Of a stretch of DNA of 64,000 bases, positions 24,501 to 35,307 are shown piece by piece. Source of the stretch: Luidia sarsii (taxonomy: Eukaryota > Echinodermata > Asteroidea > Paxillosida > Luidiidae). Position numbers and translations under genes: made by a program. Positions within the stretch are counted from its first letter, which is position 1. Every line of letters begins with the position of its first letter. Under the pieces are notes generated by a model that had not been told where the DNA came from, made no database searches, and saw only the letters and a program-made list of their open reading frames with translations. Location of the stretch: the NCBI GenBank assembly GCA_949987565.1, contig OX465114.1, positions 2,648,474-2,712,473 of the forward strand, given 5' to 3'.

Positions 24501-24627
24501 CCTGAGCAAACACCTCCCTCCCCCTCTCCCCCTCCAGCACCTCCCGCTGCTTCCTCAGAATCCGGAGCACCACCTCTCTGTCCGAGAGCAGCTCGCTGTC
24601 CACCATCTTCAGCATGGCTTGCATCAT
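15406..24627 (-). CDS. DIO-like: Iodothyronine deiodinase-like selenoprotein A (six exons, UGA = Sec)
   Basis: Exons, in order, are 24627-24460, 21953-21828, 18500-18306, 17579-17410, 16419-16311 and 15573-15406, 311 residues in all. The TGA at 18320-18318 is in frame at residue 159 within SSLS-Sec-PPFQ and is taken as selenocysteine. After it come ACVLGG, DFLCVYLDEAHPSE (His193), PQHQTEDDR, VTDTMAN and HPDRVYVFMGSEVVYVG. These match in order the thioredoxin-fold core of deiodinases (UPPF, IYIEEAHPSDGW, PQH..EDR, VDTM, PERLYVIQ.G.I.YKG), which remove iodine from thyroid hormones. The SCTU of vertebrates is SSLSU here. No membrane segment is seen at the N-terminus. ATG-ATG at 24627 is the first Met after an in-frame TGA, but an upstream coding exon is possible. 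Substrate is unknown. Confidence 0.85.
15835..16080. repeat. Dispersed GAAACGTC element copies and purine-rich flank
   Basis: CGACGTTTCGATCCTGGCAG with GACCTTTCTCAAAGGCA belongs to a family repeated at 18796-18840, 33180-33240, 40867-40920, 42549-42585, 44637-44745, 58640-58670, 58858-58900 and 59800-59880. The adjoining purine-rich stretch (15900-16070) matches the pyrimidine-rich one at 58735-58850 in inverted form. Confidence 0.7.
16311..16419 (-). CDS. DIO-like: Gene A coding exon 5
   Basis: The acceptor is TTTTCCAG and the donor GAG|gtaaga. The split CA|T codon gives His220, then RLLREDKANHRTFTDD and IRIVTDTMANDFAE. It corresponds to the VVDTM block of deiodinases. In gene B this exon is fused with the last one. 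Confidence 0.87.
17167..17383. mobile_element. MITE, copy 1 (gene A intron 4)
   Basis: Long terminal inverted repeats begin CGCAGTGGCTGTTG and continue with CAGTCGTCCGTGTGGTTCCC (about 50 bp). A second copy is at 39360-39539. This copy has about 37 bp more in the centre. The flanks tgcgttttt / ttgtttttt are an imperfect 9-bp duplication. Confidence 0.85.
17410..17579 (-). CDS. DIO-like: Gene A coding exon 4, EAH active-site block
   Basis: The acceptor is ATTTGCAG... read as TGCAG|GCCTGT, the donor GCTCA|gtaagt, phase 2. It begins ACVLGGTLAQLFHAYKDRA and carries DFLCVYLDEAHPSE and PQHQTEDDR. The Trp that follows EAHPSDG in vertebrate enzymes is not present. Confidence 0.88.
18306..18500 (-). 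CDS. DIO-like: Gene A coding exon 3, contains the Sec codon
   Basis: The acceptor is CGTTACAG and the donor TTTCAG|gtgacc. It has 65 codons, open except for TGA at 18320-18318, five codons before the donor, in SSLS-TGA-PPFQ. Upstream MMSLSELHLHKDRPFVII matches the strand-loop that precedes the catalytic Sec in deiodinases. Confidence 0.88.
18800..19400. repeat. Dispersed repeats in gene A intron 3
   Basis: The region holds a GAAACGTC element (to about 18840), a fragment of the AGAAGTGCTACATGGTGTCA family (18885-18990), then 19090-19370, which is homologous to 22100-22400 (shared GAAATT.CTCA/GTCAGGA, GCGATCGTTG and TTTAATTTCGTTNCCACGG). Confidence 0.6.
19919..20800. repeat. 120-127-bp tandem array (7.3 copies) in gene A intron
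   Basis: Units start TTTGCTGTCATGGCTGTCGC and recur at 19921, 20041, 20161, 20288, 20415, 20535 and 20655; a last partial unit at 20775 runs into the 29-bp array. Length steps of 7 bp come from an extra TTTGTCATC-like insertion. Confidence 0.95.
20797..21770. repeat. 29-bp hairpin minisatellite (about 33 copies)
   Basis: The unit is GCTGTCAGGGCTGTCRCAGC followed by CCCTATATA, with copies every 29 bp. Each unit can form a GGGCTG/CAGCCC hairpin with a 3-base loop, and adjacent units share the palindrome-like TATATAGCTA. The array grows out of the start of the 120-bp unit and stops about 55 bp from gene A exon 2. Confidence 0.95.
21828..21953 (-). CDS. DIO-like: Gene A coding exon 2
   Basis: The acceptor is TTCCCAG and the donor GAG|gtaaca. 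It has 42 codons including IVLEELGLDKHVKDWSKFPG. It has exactly the length and motifs (EELGL, DWSKFPG) of gene B exon 3. The 29-bp hairpin array ends about 55 bp beyond its donor. Confidence 0.85.
22100..22400. repeat. Dispersed repeat homologous to 19090-19370
   Basis: Shared blocks include GATCGTNCNGCGATCGTTG and TTTAATTTCGTTCCCACGGT followed by TTTTTCTCGTGACGTGATTG. Both copies lie in introns of gene A. Confidence 0.65.
22915..23554. mobile_element. ~640-bp fold-back element
   Basis: The ends are inverted (CGTTTTACGACGG at the left, CCCGTCGTAAAACG at the right). Internal arms also pair: CATAGGTTTTTCGCTGTATT at about 23105 against the inverted AATACAGCGAAAAACCCATG at about 23376. It has no coding capacity and lies in gene A intron 1. 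Confidence 0.75.
23590..24020. repeat. Dispersed GTTATCCATCGTGAGTTGAG repeat
   Basis: This shares GGTTATCCATCGTGAGTTGA and TCGTAAG.CTTTGTGAAATC with 44860-45010 and with the four-copy tandem array at 56885-57490. It is inside gene A intron 1. Confidence 0.65.
24044..24405 (-). repeat. Dispersed ~370-bp element, copy 2 of 4 (inverted)
   Basis: This is the reverse complement of the element at 7310-7678, ending with GTTCTATTGGGCCTTTTAAG. It lies just 3' of gene A exon 1 on the minus strand. Confidence 0.7.
24460..24627 (-). CDS. DIO-like: Gene A coding exon 1
   Basis: The exon has 56 codons from MMQAMLKMVDSELLSDRE to DPTKPGLLKKIQ and donor CAG|gtgagt, phase 0. The DPTKPG motif and surrounding helix align with exon 2 of gene B. 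The start is the least certain part; gene B has a short extra 5' coding exon. Confidence 0.7.
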
Positions 24628-25155
24628 GCGTTCCTCCCCTTCCCGGGCCGGCCCCTCTCTCAGTCTCAGTCTCGGTCACGCCTCCGGGGTCTTGAAGGAG
24701 ACGGATCAGTCTCCTCCTCCTTGCTTTCTAAGGACCACTGCCTCCAGCGCCCTGTTTTAACGGTAGACTTTATTGCAATGCAAGTACTTCTCCGATGTGG
24801 AGGTTCTTGGTTGTTGGTCCCTAGACTGTCCCGTGGTGCTAGATACTGGAGTGGCTGGTGTCAGTCATCACATCTCTTTAACTGATTACCATCAATAATG
24901 ATTCATGTCGAGATTACCTTTATCATGGAGAATCTGTAATTATTCATGATAGTATCGAAGTCGATTTCTTCTTTAAACTCCTTAGCTTTCAAGATTTCTA
25001 ATTTAACGGCATGTTTTATATCATGAATAGATCAAAAGCCTTAGCCACATGTAATTTTACTTCTGGTCAGAGTCGTAATGGCACGTTCAAATTATAGGTA
25101 TGACCATCTGAGCATGCATTCGCATCCTGATGGGATAAGATGGAAGAGTTCTTAC

Positions 25156-25353
25156 CATGTGACGCGTACAAACCAGTCAGGGTTGGCCTGCCTCGATCGT
25201 GTTGGGCTCGCTGCTTTCCAGATGTTCAGAGGCACTGGCGGACTCGTCAAACCAAACACTGCCTATCCATCCCCCAAAACTCCCTCCTTTTATCGAAGGC
25301 AAAGTGGAAGTCATTTGCATATTACGGTGGCGCTCGACCACCAACGACCAATC
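25156..25353 (-). promoter_or_regulatory. Candidate promoter and 5' noncoding exon of gene A
   Basis: Read on the minus strand, there is an inverted CCAAT box (GATTGGTC, 25353-25346), an octamer ATGCAAAT (25320-25313), a TATA-like CGATAAAAG (25295-25287) and, about 130 bp later, a strong donor CATG|gtaaga (exon edge 25156). The order fits a promoter plus a 5'UTR exon spliced to the exon at 24627. It is inferred from motifs only. Confidence 0.3.
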
Positions 25354-25912
25354 AGCTCGCCCGATTGCGCCTCATTTGAATATGTAGTTCGGGCGGGCTG
25401 GTCTTTCACACGTTATTGTGCACGGCCACGTTTGAGTGGCGCCTTTACGGAAGTGGTTGACTCGATCTGGTCATGGAGACATAATAGCCCCCATGGTCTG
25501 ATGGTCGTCGACTGACATCGCGAGCTCCAAAGTTCTTGGCAGTCTTTGTAGGGGCACGCGTGCACGACGTGCCTTTGGGCGTGACACGATCGAAATGGTA
25601 CGGCGTCAACATTGGAACCAATCGTTTACTCTTGACAAATAAAATCAAGTCCCTATAATCCGGGACTTGACGGGAGTTAGCGTGGGCGATTCGCATTGTG
25701 TGTCCTTTTTTTCAGTTTCCCCGGCGGGTGGTAAAGCACGTCTTATGTCTGCCTTGATGATTTTCAGCCATTTTTCAATGGGTCCGATTGGCTGTGACCT
25801 GGATGTGTTCAATCAATATTTTGTAAGATATTTGCAACTTACCTTCCATTTAATATGTCGTACGTTGGCTAGTTGATGACAACGTGTGTGTTTTTATTTG
25901 GTGACAGCAGCT

Positions 25913-26320
25913 CAGGGATCACACAAAGTGGATTCAGCTTTTTCAATTCAAGTCAAACAAGCAGAAGAAAAACTGACTTGGAACTTTTCAACAATTTGAA
26001 AAAATGTCAATTTTTCAAATTATTCAACAGTTTCCAGTAAGTTTTTCTTCTGCTTGTTTGACTTGAATTGAAAAAGCTGAATCCACTTTGTCTGATCCCT
26101 GAGCTGCCGTAGCCAGGTTTATAACAATTGGTTGTTTGCATCTGAATGAAAGCGGGGATGTGATCACTGGAGATATATGACAGTAAATGGTTGAATTGTT
26201 TCTGACTGGCGCCCCACCCCAGCAAAGACTAGTTGACTAAGGGCTGGATAGCTCAGATGGAAGAGCACTGTTACGTTAAGCAAGAGGTCTCGGGTTCAAG
26301 TCCCGGTCCAGTCAAATCAG
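25913..26320. repeat. Fold-back plus tRNA-derived SINE, copy 3
   Basis: AGTGGATTCAGCTTTTTCAA...GTCAAACAAGCAGAAG at about 25930 is repeated in inverted form at about 26045-26090, giving arms of about 70 bp. The SINE module follows, with head GGGCTGGATAGCTCAGATGG at 26241 and GGGTTCAAGTCCCGGTCCAG to about 26314. Confidence 0.75.
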
Positions 26321-27069
26321 TGTTATAGCTAGGGTATTTTTAGTGGTGGTTCAAATTTCACCAACAAGAAGTCGCTCTCGTGAACGAACCCTCGCGATTA
26401 GCGACTGCGGTCAAAATGATAGCAACAAAACTTGTATTACGTGTACTGTTATTGTTAAATTTAATTAATTAATCACATTAAATTGATTAATTAATTAATC
26501 AAATTAACTTTACTGCAAGTTTTGTTGTTAGTCGTGTACAGTGTTTAAATAATTAATAAACAAGTAAACAGAACAACAAAACTTGAAGAATAATGTACAT
26601 GTTTGAATTGACTGTGTGTGCACTCGGAACATGTGCAATGATTAGTAGACTTCCGCCAGCCCTTACAGTTGTTTTCTAACAGATAAACTAATGTTTATTA
26701 CAGTTATACTAGCGATGTTTCAATTATCGCGGTCAACCAAAGTGTATTTTTTTTTAGAATTGTAGAAAATTTGAGAAGGATTTTTCATTCATTTCTTGAG
26801 ATATCGGAAGTTGGACATTTCAAAATCGCTCCCTGCGGCCGCGGTAGATCGAGCCAAAATGACGGAGAAAAAGAGTCAAACTAGCGTTTTTCGACCGCCG
26901 TCCAAATTTGTCAATTTTACCCTCAAATTGAAGCCTGTATTCTCTGCTTTTTATTCATACATTTTGTACCACTATCAAAATTAATAACGAAAGGAATAAT
27001 ATTAAACTACGCGGAAACAACATTCGGAGACAAACGAGGAAAGTAGCGTATTTTAGTTATGACCGATTT

Positions 27070-27350
27070 CCATTCGCAACGTTACCGAGGTTGGCAAGTC
27101 GAGGTGTGGTTTCCGCCTCTAGGTAAAGCCATAGCGACACTACAGGAGCAGTAGGGCCGAAACCAGCCTACGCGCGGCACATGTGACATGACACAACACG
27201 TCTTTGCACACACTGTATACTGCACAGTGCACGTGCACAGCGGCCACATGGCTGCATACGAGTTACGACTACGATCACGCTGCGCTACTCAAGCCTGATC
27301 GGAAGTACAAGTATTAGCGAGACGGTTACGCTACAAAAAAGTACAATTTA
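27070..27350 (+). repeat. Dispersed ~280-bp repeat, inverted partner of 49600-49940
   Basis: GTGGTTTCCGCCTCTAGGTA, GGGCCGAAACCAGCCTACGC, ACACAACACGTCTTTGCACA and CTCAAGCCTGATCGGAAGT recur in reverse order and strand at 49620-49940. Confidence 0.75.
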
Positions 27351-28032
27351 TTTTGCTACCGAAACCAAAAATAGATTGGGATAATAATGGGGTGAACATA
27401 GTGCCGGTCGGAAGCATTGTTTTTCACCACGAGTGGTGGACGGAAATTACCCGTGGTGGTCGGCCCCGTCCACCGCCGACCAGCGTAGCTATAACACTGA
27501 GTCAAATCATCTTTGCTGTTTTCGCATTGTCTATTATTTCCCAGTCAGAACTCGGCGATAGTTCATTACAAACATGCTAGCATTTCCCTTCGCAGTCCTC
27601 CACAATCCCCCACGATCCTCCAAGATCTCATTTCAGCATGCTTCCTCAATCCTCCACAATCCTCCAGCTGGAAATGTTCATATACTTGCAGAATAATATC
27701 GTGAGACACTCACTGGCCATGCGCGTTGCAGTATTATACGTGCAAGTTGATCAATATCGACCCTATTTTGCATTACAAAAAATAAACATGATCCTCAGGT
27801 CCCCACTTGGCAACCGAAAGTTCACTTTTGGTTCATTGCTATAGCAACGAATAGTGGAATGCAGTTCAAACGCAGTTGACATGGAATCACAATGTGGTTG
27901 GGGATCCTGTTTATTACGCAAGACAGACTTTCCCTGCTTAGCCGTTTCTCTCACGCCTAAACGGTTACATAGGAATGGGACCGCATTAACCGCACGGACG
28001 AACGTTTGATAGAAAAGAGGTTTCCATCTAAA

Positions 28033-28427
28033 GGCCGCCGCACATGAGAGCTATCTGCTGAGCAAAAAGTCTCTCGAGGTCGTAGAGCGTAGCTCTCGTG
28101 TGCGCTGAACTTTTGGTGAGATTTCTGCCTCAAGACACCGTGAGAGCAATAATCTGTTTGATTTTGGCAACCACGTGAATAGGGCGTGTGCTTTGATTGG
28201 GCAGTCGCTATGTTTTTTTGCTCAGCACGAAGCTCAAGTCGCCGCACACGATGAGTTGTCATCCACGAGAGGCGAAACAAATCAAACAGGATAGATATTG
28301 GTCTCACGGCCTCTTGAGGCAGAAATCTCACCAAAAACTCAGCGTACACACAAGAGCTACGTGCTGAGCTAACGACCTCGATATAATTTTTGCTCAGCAG
28401 ATAGTTCTCTTGTGCAATGCGGCGGCC
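28033..28427. mobile_element. ~395-bp fold-back MITE
   Basis: The ends are GGCCGCCGCAC at the left and GCGGCGGCC at the right. Inner arms also pair, for example GAGATTTCTGCCTCAAGA near 28118 with its complement near 28318. The flanking TAA/CAA would fit a PIF/Harbinger-type 3-bp target duplication with one change. Confidence 0.75.
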
Positions 28428-30060
28428 TCAAAGCAAAGATATTTCGACTGTGTCAGCCAAATTTAAGCAGATTTATAAAACCGAATTGGAATGATGAATC
28501 TTGCATTCTATCAGTCTAATTCCCACTTTTATTAGAAAAGCGTGGCCTAGAACCCCAGTTTCGTACCTAATTTATTGCTCTCCACACTAGTTCCATTCTC
28601 ACCACACCCCCCTTGTACGATATATACACATCCCAATCCAAGTCCAGGACCTTTCGAGCAAATTAATCATCACCAAAAACACGTGCGAGATACTCCGGTT
28701 TTCGTCCTTCGTCCTCAGCATCGTAGATGGGTCAAACAAGACGTGTGGCCCGCTCTCCATCCACCGCGCATTCCCTGGTGACCGTTCACGTCAAATCGAT
28801 CATTACCCCTCTAAAAAACCCAGACCCAGACCCGTGCAGATGTCCCCACCCTTAATTTAGGTTAACAGAAAACACGCTTTGCCCTGATTTGAGACGCCTA
28901 TTGCCGCGTCCCGCCAAGTTTCAAACAGCATCCGTTTTGCTTCGCTTTCTGGGTCATGTTCACACCTTTGGCGGATGGTGCCCAAATTTGTAACCAATTG
29001 CCGTTTATAAGCTTGTGGCCCAATTACCTATTTCTCCCAGGTCTTTATTAGTTTTCTTTCCATACTGTGGAGTATACGATGACTTACATGCATACCGACC
29101 TTATACCCTCGATGGGATCGCTGAAAGGGGGGAACTAGACCAACATGTAGAGCAACCACACACACACACACGCACACGCACTGACGCCTTGTTGCATTTC
29201 ACTGGCAAGACCCGTATACTATACTGTCACGCCTCAATTAACCCAGCTTCTGTGGAAGACAAACTTGGTTATATAAACCTGCTATTGTCAGGACCAACTT
29301 TTACATAAGGGCTCCCGGGACTTGTTCCTCCTTGTTTTTTTTCACCCTGAGTAAATAGTAATTGTGTTGAACCTTTCCCTCGTCGTGTTTATCTGCCCTG
29401 GCCGACTTCTCGTTTTGTCTCTGACGCAAGCGGCAGTCGCGCGCCGAGTGTAATAATGTGCAGGCTGGAATTCTTGCGAAAGTTTGGACAAAGTATAACC
29501 TAAAAGAACTCGGCTTCATTGTGTGATTGAAAGGGATAGACCATGCATTGTACGCCCCCAGTTACCTAACTCGCAGCTGTCTAGTTCAAAGTTTGCTCGA
29601 CAAAAAAAGAGCAGCCAAGTTCAAACCTAGTTACACTGGTTATCAAAATACAGATTTATTTGTAAGGATTATTTTAAAGGTTGCTTGGATTTTCAACTGC
29701 TCCCGTTCACTCCTTTCGAACCTTCCCCTTCCTTTTTGGCTTATACAACGAAGTACTTCTGAGCGGCCTTTGCTCTCAGTGCACAATGCACCCATTGGGT
29801 TTTTTTTCTGTCAAAAGTGTGGAGTATTAGTGGTGTACGGTACTGAATCCCTTCCAAATATGATCGGAGCACGTTTGCCTATACATTGTATTGCAACTTG
29901 CAAAGTTGCAAGGTCAATGTCAAACCTATTCGTGTGCTTCAAAAGAATAAAAGAAAATTATAAAGTGCACGGCAAGGCAATCATTCCTGACACTTTCCTG
30001 AACTTTAAATGTAGACTTCAAGGACTGAGTTTGTTTATTTATAAACGATAATGAGGGACG
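28428..30060. other. Intergenic, no gene supported
   Basis: A short (CA)n run is at about 29158-29177. A 174-codon plus-strand frame (29527-30051) has no splice context or recognisable motif and is taken as chance. Confidence 0.4.
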
Positions 30061-30400
30061 AACGTGAAATAGAGCACTGTCTGAATGCAAAAGTAAATCT
30101 ATTTGGTTTTGAAAAATTGGCAAAGAAAAATTTGACTGAACCCGGACTTTGAACACGAGACCTCTGGATTAATGTACCAGTGTTCTTACAGTATGAGCTA
30201 TCCATCCCTTACATGGTGGTCTTCCCCAATAGTCAACTATAATCTTTGCCGGGTGGGGGCGCCCGTCAGAAGCAATTCAATCATTCTGTTATATTTATAT
30301 CTCCATGGATCACACGCCCGCTTTCATTCAGATTTAAATAACTAATTGTTGTAAACCAATTCAGTTTTCAGAAAACAACTGTAGGACTGAGGGAGGGTTA
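30060..30400 (-). repeat. tRNA-derived SINE, copy 4
   Basis: The inverted head (CTCTGGATTAATGTACCAG...TGAGCTATCCATCCC) is at 30132-30209. The usual module GTCAACTATAATCTTTGCCG...GTCAGAAGCAATTCAATCAT follows to about 30400. Confidence 0.7.
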
Positions 30401-30879
30401 GAAACAGCTATAGAGGAATTAAAAACCACACGCGCCCGAATTGATTCATCGAGAAAATTTCCTTTTGGGACCATAGTTATTGGAAGAGGGTGACCCGGTA
30501 TAGGTAACTGAATGTGATGAACAAATTATCGTTCATGATGACAATGGGAGGGGAAGGTATGTGACACATATCAGGAATTCTCCCAAGTTCAATACCGGCC
30601 ATGCTAAAGTTGAGCGGACTCGTCACAAAACCTTGTCGACATCTAAACTGCTGGCCCATTTTCCTCTCCCACGCCACCAGATAAGAAGTGGGTTGGTTTA
30701 CTAAACCATGGTTGTACTCACAGGCCATTATTCTTTAAAGGCCTGATTGACACAACTTATGATACCCCGAGGGCTTGCAGCCGAGACGTGCGTCCTATAA
30801 TATAGTGAGACGTCGGAATGCTTATTTTTTTGCATATTCCTGGATTTTGGGCAGGCTAATTTATATTGCTATTTCATTC

Positions 30880-31120
30880 TAACAGCATTTTGTTTTCTCA
30901 AAGAAACAAAGGAAAAACTGACTGGGAACTTTTGAACAAATTTAAAAATTGGCAAAGAAAACTTCGTCTGGACCGGGTGTCCGGGACTTGAACCCGAGAC
31001 CTCTGGATTAACATACCGTACCAGTGCTCTTCCATCTAAGCTATCCAGACCTGGCCTTCCCAAATAGTCAACTAGTCTTTGCCGGGGTGGGGGCGCCAGT
31101 CAGAAGCAATCCAACCATGG
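30880..31120 (-). repeat. tRNA-derived SINE, copy 5
   Basis: The inverted head is at 30967-31051: GGACTTGAACCCGAGACCTC, CCAGTGCTCTTCCATCTAAG, CTATCCAGA. The CAAAGAAAAC tail lies on its left and the GTCAGAAGCAATCCAACCAT module on its right. Confidence 0.75.
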
Positions 31121-31460
31121 TTGCATGCAGCACACTAAATCAATCCAAGATGGCTCCGCCGAACTGATTATCATGAAGTGTGGACCCACATTTTTTTTTT
31201 AATAAGGGGTCTTTGGAGGCTAATTAACTGATATTATGTATAGAACAAGTGAATCTTAAGACAACCTGGGGGTTCACTCTTCATTTTGGTGTGTAATTTG
31301 GAACATTATCTGGCTTTAAATGTGACCCTAATTGCCTGTAGAAGTGGAGGGGTCCATCCCAAAATCCTTGCAGAAATTTAGCATGGACGGCAACACATTT
31401 TGGGGGTGTTTTTCTGGGGGTGATTAGCAAAAAATCTAACCGGCTTAGGGCAAAAAAATT
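31110..31460 (+). repeat. Dispersed ~350-bp repeat, inverted partner of 48225-48590
   Basis: GTGTGGACCCACATTTTTTT, GGGGTCTTTGGAGGCTAATT, GGGGGTTCACTCTTCATTTT and TTGGAACATTATCTGGCTTT recur reverse-complemented at 48230-48545. Confidence 0.8.
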
Positions 31461-32640
31461 GAACGAATCTGAAAGATTAAAGTCCGTACTACACTTGTAT
31501 TAGTATATATACAAGAAACTTGTGGGTGTGGAATAATTGGTTTTGATTGTGGTGAGTGTTTTTGTACAGTGTTCAATGGGAGCTCCATTTAGTGTTCCGC
31601 AACCTTATAACTGCCGCATACCTCGATCCAGGGATCACTCCGCCGCATTTTCACTCGCGATGTGTTCGAACCACATTCGAGCTGATTTCTGAGCCCAATT
31701 TCATAGCTAGCTGCTTAAAAACGTGAAAACCTGCTTAGCAAGAATCCCCCCTGGTTAATACAAGATTACCAACCATATTTCCCTTGATGCTTGCTGGGCT
31801 TGACTTGTTTTCTAATGTTGGTTGATTCACATGAAATACAAGTGCAACTATGGCTTATAACCTGTTTCTTCTGAAGATGTTGGTGCTTAAACCCCTACAC
31901 TACAATCGAAAAACAGGAATGTTCACTGATTTACGTGAAACTTATACAGTTTGAAGATGGTTATAGTAGAAACCTCGCACTGAAATATACCTTTGGAGAA
32001 AAGAGTAAAGAAATAGTTTACGTCTCACCCCTATATGTAAACGATTTTTCGGAACAATCTTTTCGTTGAATGCTGCATTAGTTCGCGAAACAAATGAAGC
32101 GGTTTTCACTATTTTCTTGAGACTCGGTTGACATTTTCACAGGTGTGCTGTTTCATGTATATGTTGGATCGGACAACGTATGGATGCTATTCTTTATTGG
32201 AGATGCATGCAGGGTTAGAAGACATTGCGTGCATGCTTTCGAAGGCTGTTTTTCTTTTAACTCTTCTTTCCGGCTGGTTCCGCTCGATTCCTGTATAGAG
32301 TTCGAATGAGAAGCGGCGGGGCCTCGACCCTCGCTTTGTATAGGCCGAGGTTCGCTCAACAACCTAGCTTCGTTCGGGGTGGGGGAGTTATCCTTTCCAC
32401 ATCAATTCGTGAGATGATATAAAAGCGACCCGAACCAGATTCTTATCACTAGAGATCAGCTGTCTAGCCACATTCTTCTGGTCTGTCTTTATCGCTCATA
32501 GAATTCCGTTCCTTACATCAACTTGAAAGAGGATAGGTCTGTACACAAATGCTGCGGGTGGCACGATGATAACCTATGATTTGATGACTAGCTATCATTA
32601 CGATATTCCGTCATTGCATTAAAGCACATTAACCCACTAA
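31460..32640. other. Intergenic, nothing recognised
   Basis: Unique-looking AT-rich DNA with short open frames only. No exon or array was supported. Confidence 0.35.
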
Positions 32641-33250
32641 TAATCTGGTCAAACAGAGGACAAACTGACTGGGAACTTTTTGAGAAAAAAAGGAGGAAAA
32701 AATTGGCTAAGGAACTTCTCCTGATCGATGACGGCCAGAGCATACTGGCCGAGTTACCACTCGGGTTCTTTTCAGAACCACACCTTGTACATGGTGTCAC
32801 CGCAAACCTTTCTATATTGATTCACCCACCATGCAAAGCCTTAAGTCTTATTATTTTAATGAAACTTTGACTGCATCGGGACTTGAACCCACCACGCCAT
32901 AAAACACCTCAGGTTTTGCGTACCAGCGCTCATTATATAGCGACCTTCCCAATGATAGTCAACTATAAGTCTTTGCTGGGGTGGGGGCGCCAGTCAGAAA
33001 CAATTCAACCATTAACTGTCGTATGTCTCCAGGGATCACACCCCTGCTTCCATTCTGATGCAAACAACCAATTGTTGTAAATCCTGTCTACAGCAGCTCG
33101 TGGGTTAAACAAAGTGGATGCAGCTTTTTCAATTTAGGTCAAGCACTAATAATCTCCCAAAAAAGAGGGGCTAGCGTTTCGATCACATAGCAGAATTTTT
33201 CTCTGCCTTTGAGAAAGGTCCTGCTAGCATCAAAATGTTAGGCTCACGAT
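32640..33250 (-). repeat. Degenerate SINE copy 6 and dispersed repeats
   Basis: 32866-32950 is a decayed inverted SINE head (GGGACTTGAACCCACCACGC, GCGTACCAGCGCTCATTATA). It is followed by the usual module to about 33130, then a GAAACGTC-family copy at 33170-33245. 32780-32850 holds a CATGGTGTCACCGCAAACCT fragment. Confidence 0.6.
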
Positions 33251-34560
33251 TTTTTTTTTTCCATTTAAGTCAGTAAGCATTTTGAAACATTTGTGTTTAT
33301 TAGTCAGGGACAATCTACTCAATCGACGTCTCCACTGAAGTAATTACATTTTGACACTAACTCACAAGTCTAACTATAGTTACCGGTACCTTTTCAGTAA
33401 TTCAAGGTAAACACGTTAATGTATATCAACGGTTGTGTGCTAATAGTAAAGACGAGTTGACTGCCTTGAGCGGGGCCTGAACCTGAAACCAGGAGTGGAT
33501 TTCTCTAAACTAATACGATGCATCAAAACTCAACTTTTCAGAGCCACACTCCTTCTTGAAAGAGAAGTGCTACATGGTGTCACCGCAAGCCTCCCACTTA
33601 GTTTCGACCCTTGAAGGACATGTATCGAAGACGGAAGAAATGGCGGTCCCCCAAAAAGTTGAGATCTAAGCTAATTCCGATACTTTAACATCCCTTTCTT
33701 GATCACCATGGAAACTTGGGGAAAAGCTATAGCCACGATTTGATCTCACCGCGTACACACGCGTGCATTCAACACAGGCCGTGATTCACCATCTGTCCGC
33801 CAAAAAAAAAAAGCCAAGTGTCATTAACACACATTACCGACTTTGACGAAGAGCTGTGTGCGCATGCGCCGTGACACCATTCCCTACACCCATTACCCGC
33901 TGTGCTTTACCGGTCGAGTTTCCCGCCAATCAGTTGTGGAAGTCAAGACACGCAGCGGGCAACAGGGGAGGAAGGGAGGCAAGTTATTATGAAGCGTGCG
34001 TGCGTGACTAGCACAACTTCCACGCAATCGACGGCCGCTTTACCTTAAACTAAATCCATGCGTTTGTCCTACTGACCGTATTTCGAGTTCGCTTTTGCAA
34101 AAATGCGCTGAAACTATACTCTGCTGGGCTATAGTTCAGCAGTCTCCTGACCACGGGCAGAGTACACGCTGTCCGAAACGTTGACTTACTTTTCAGAGCC
34201 ACACTCCTTCTCTTAAGAGATGATGTACATGGTGTCACCGCAAACCTCCTACTTAGTAGATAGATTATAATGTGTCTTGTTCAATTAAAGATCATAGTTA
34301 CCTATATATCATTTTTGTGTTACCATATCTGTTGGTCATTAGCCCCCAACATTGTACAACAAAAGTTAATAAGTGGAAGGTTTGCGGTGACACCATATCC
34401 TGACGACGGGCAGAGTACACATTACCCGAAACGTAACCATTTGAAACCACTTGAAACCATTCTATATGGAGAAATCGTTTCTTTGTTGACGACTGGCAGG
34501 TTGCATTGTATGGTCAGAGACCCAAGTGTCTATTATACAATCTCGGATCCTTTCTGAAAT
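33250..34560. other. Intergenic with fragments of the ACATGGTGTCACCGCAAACC repeat family
   Basis: Fragments lie at 33545-33605, 34190-34260 and 34370-34440, often paired with GCAGAGTACAC...CCGAAACGT. No gene was supported. Confidence 0.5.
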
Positions 34561-34695
34561 TAGTGGCACGAATGGGAAAAAAACGTTATGGAAATAATTT
34601 CAACATTTTCCCCAAAGGTATTGCAAACTTCTGAGTTCTGAATTACATAATATACCTCAAGGATCGGTTTCACGAGGTTCCGAAATCCGCCGTAA

Positions 34696-34891
34696 CTTAC
34701 TTTCGATGTACAAGAGCGATCATGGTTGTGATTGGTCAGGCGTTTGTATGCGTCATCCATCGTCAAGTCTGATCTAAGGTCGCTATACGCTTGGTGAAAC
34801 GAACTCCGTGTTCCCTTTTCATTGTCGATATATTCTCCTACATTTTGCGGTAGGCCTATATACCTGTTCTGAGAAATGTCGTAGGACATGA
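34696..34891 (-). CDS. Weak candidate exon, unrecognised
   Basis: The minus-strand frame encodes MSYDISQNRYIGLPQNVGEY near its start, then an Asp/Ser-rich helix-like stretch (SDLRSDLTMDDAYKRL), and ends TCGAAA|gtaagt, a strong donor. No convincing acceptor or partner exon was found. It lies between the two deiodinase-like genes and is not needed by either. Chance is likely. Confidence 0.18.
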
Positions 34892-34959
34892 CCTTTTCAT
34901 GACTTGAAAAAAAAACACCCAAATCCAGGTTATTGCGAGCGTTATCCCACATCGAGGTT

Positions 34960-35307
34960 TAGAGGCACAGATCGCACGCGTTCTGATTCCGTCATCCCAT
35001 TTCTAAGGGGGGGGGCTGTAATTCATAGCGGCAAATACACCTGTCAGACCGCAGGATATCGGTCAACACTTAGCAGACGCGTGGACGTACGCGTGCTGCA
35101 GTCCCCAGACCGACAACCGCAATAATTGGACGTGGTGAACAAGTGTGTACTTGGGTGGAGGTACGCTCGTGATATCGTGCGCGTGACCGGCCACGCTGCA
35201 TGCAGCGTCCACCACTCGTCCTTTCTGTGGGGAAACTGCGCGCGCGAAAAACAAGCGTCACGCGCGCGTCTAACGCGTACCGAGCGCGTAAACAAAGGGG
35301 AATGTTA
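34960..35307. other. CpG-rich stretch, no gene supported
   Basis: 35080-35300 is rich in CGCG steps (TGCGCGCGCG, CACGCGCGCG, ACGCGTACC). It could be an unmethylated regulatory island, but no exon begins here that I can support. Confidence 0.3.

Noticed and set aside
29527..30051. 174-codon plus-strand frame
   Set aside because: Low-GC chance frame with no motif, no homologue known to me and a repeat (SINE) directly after it.
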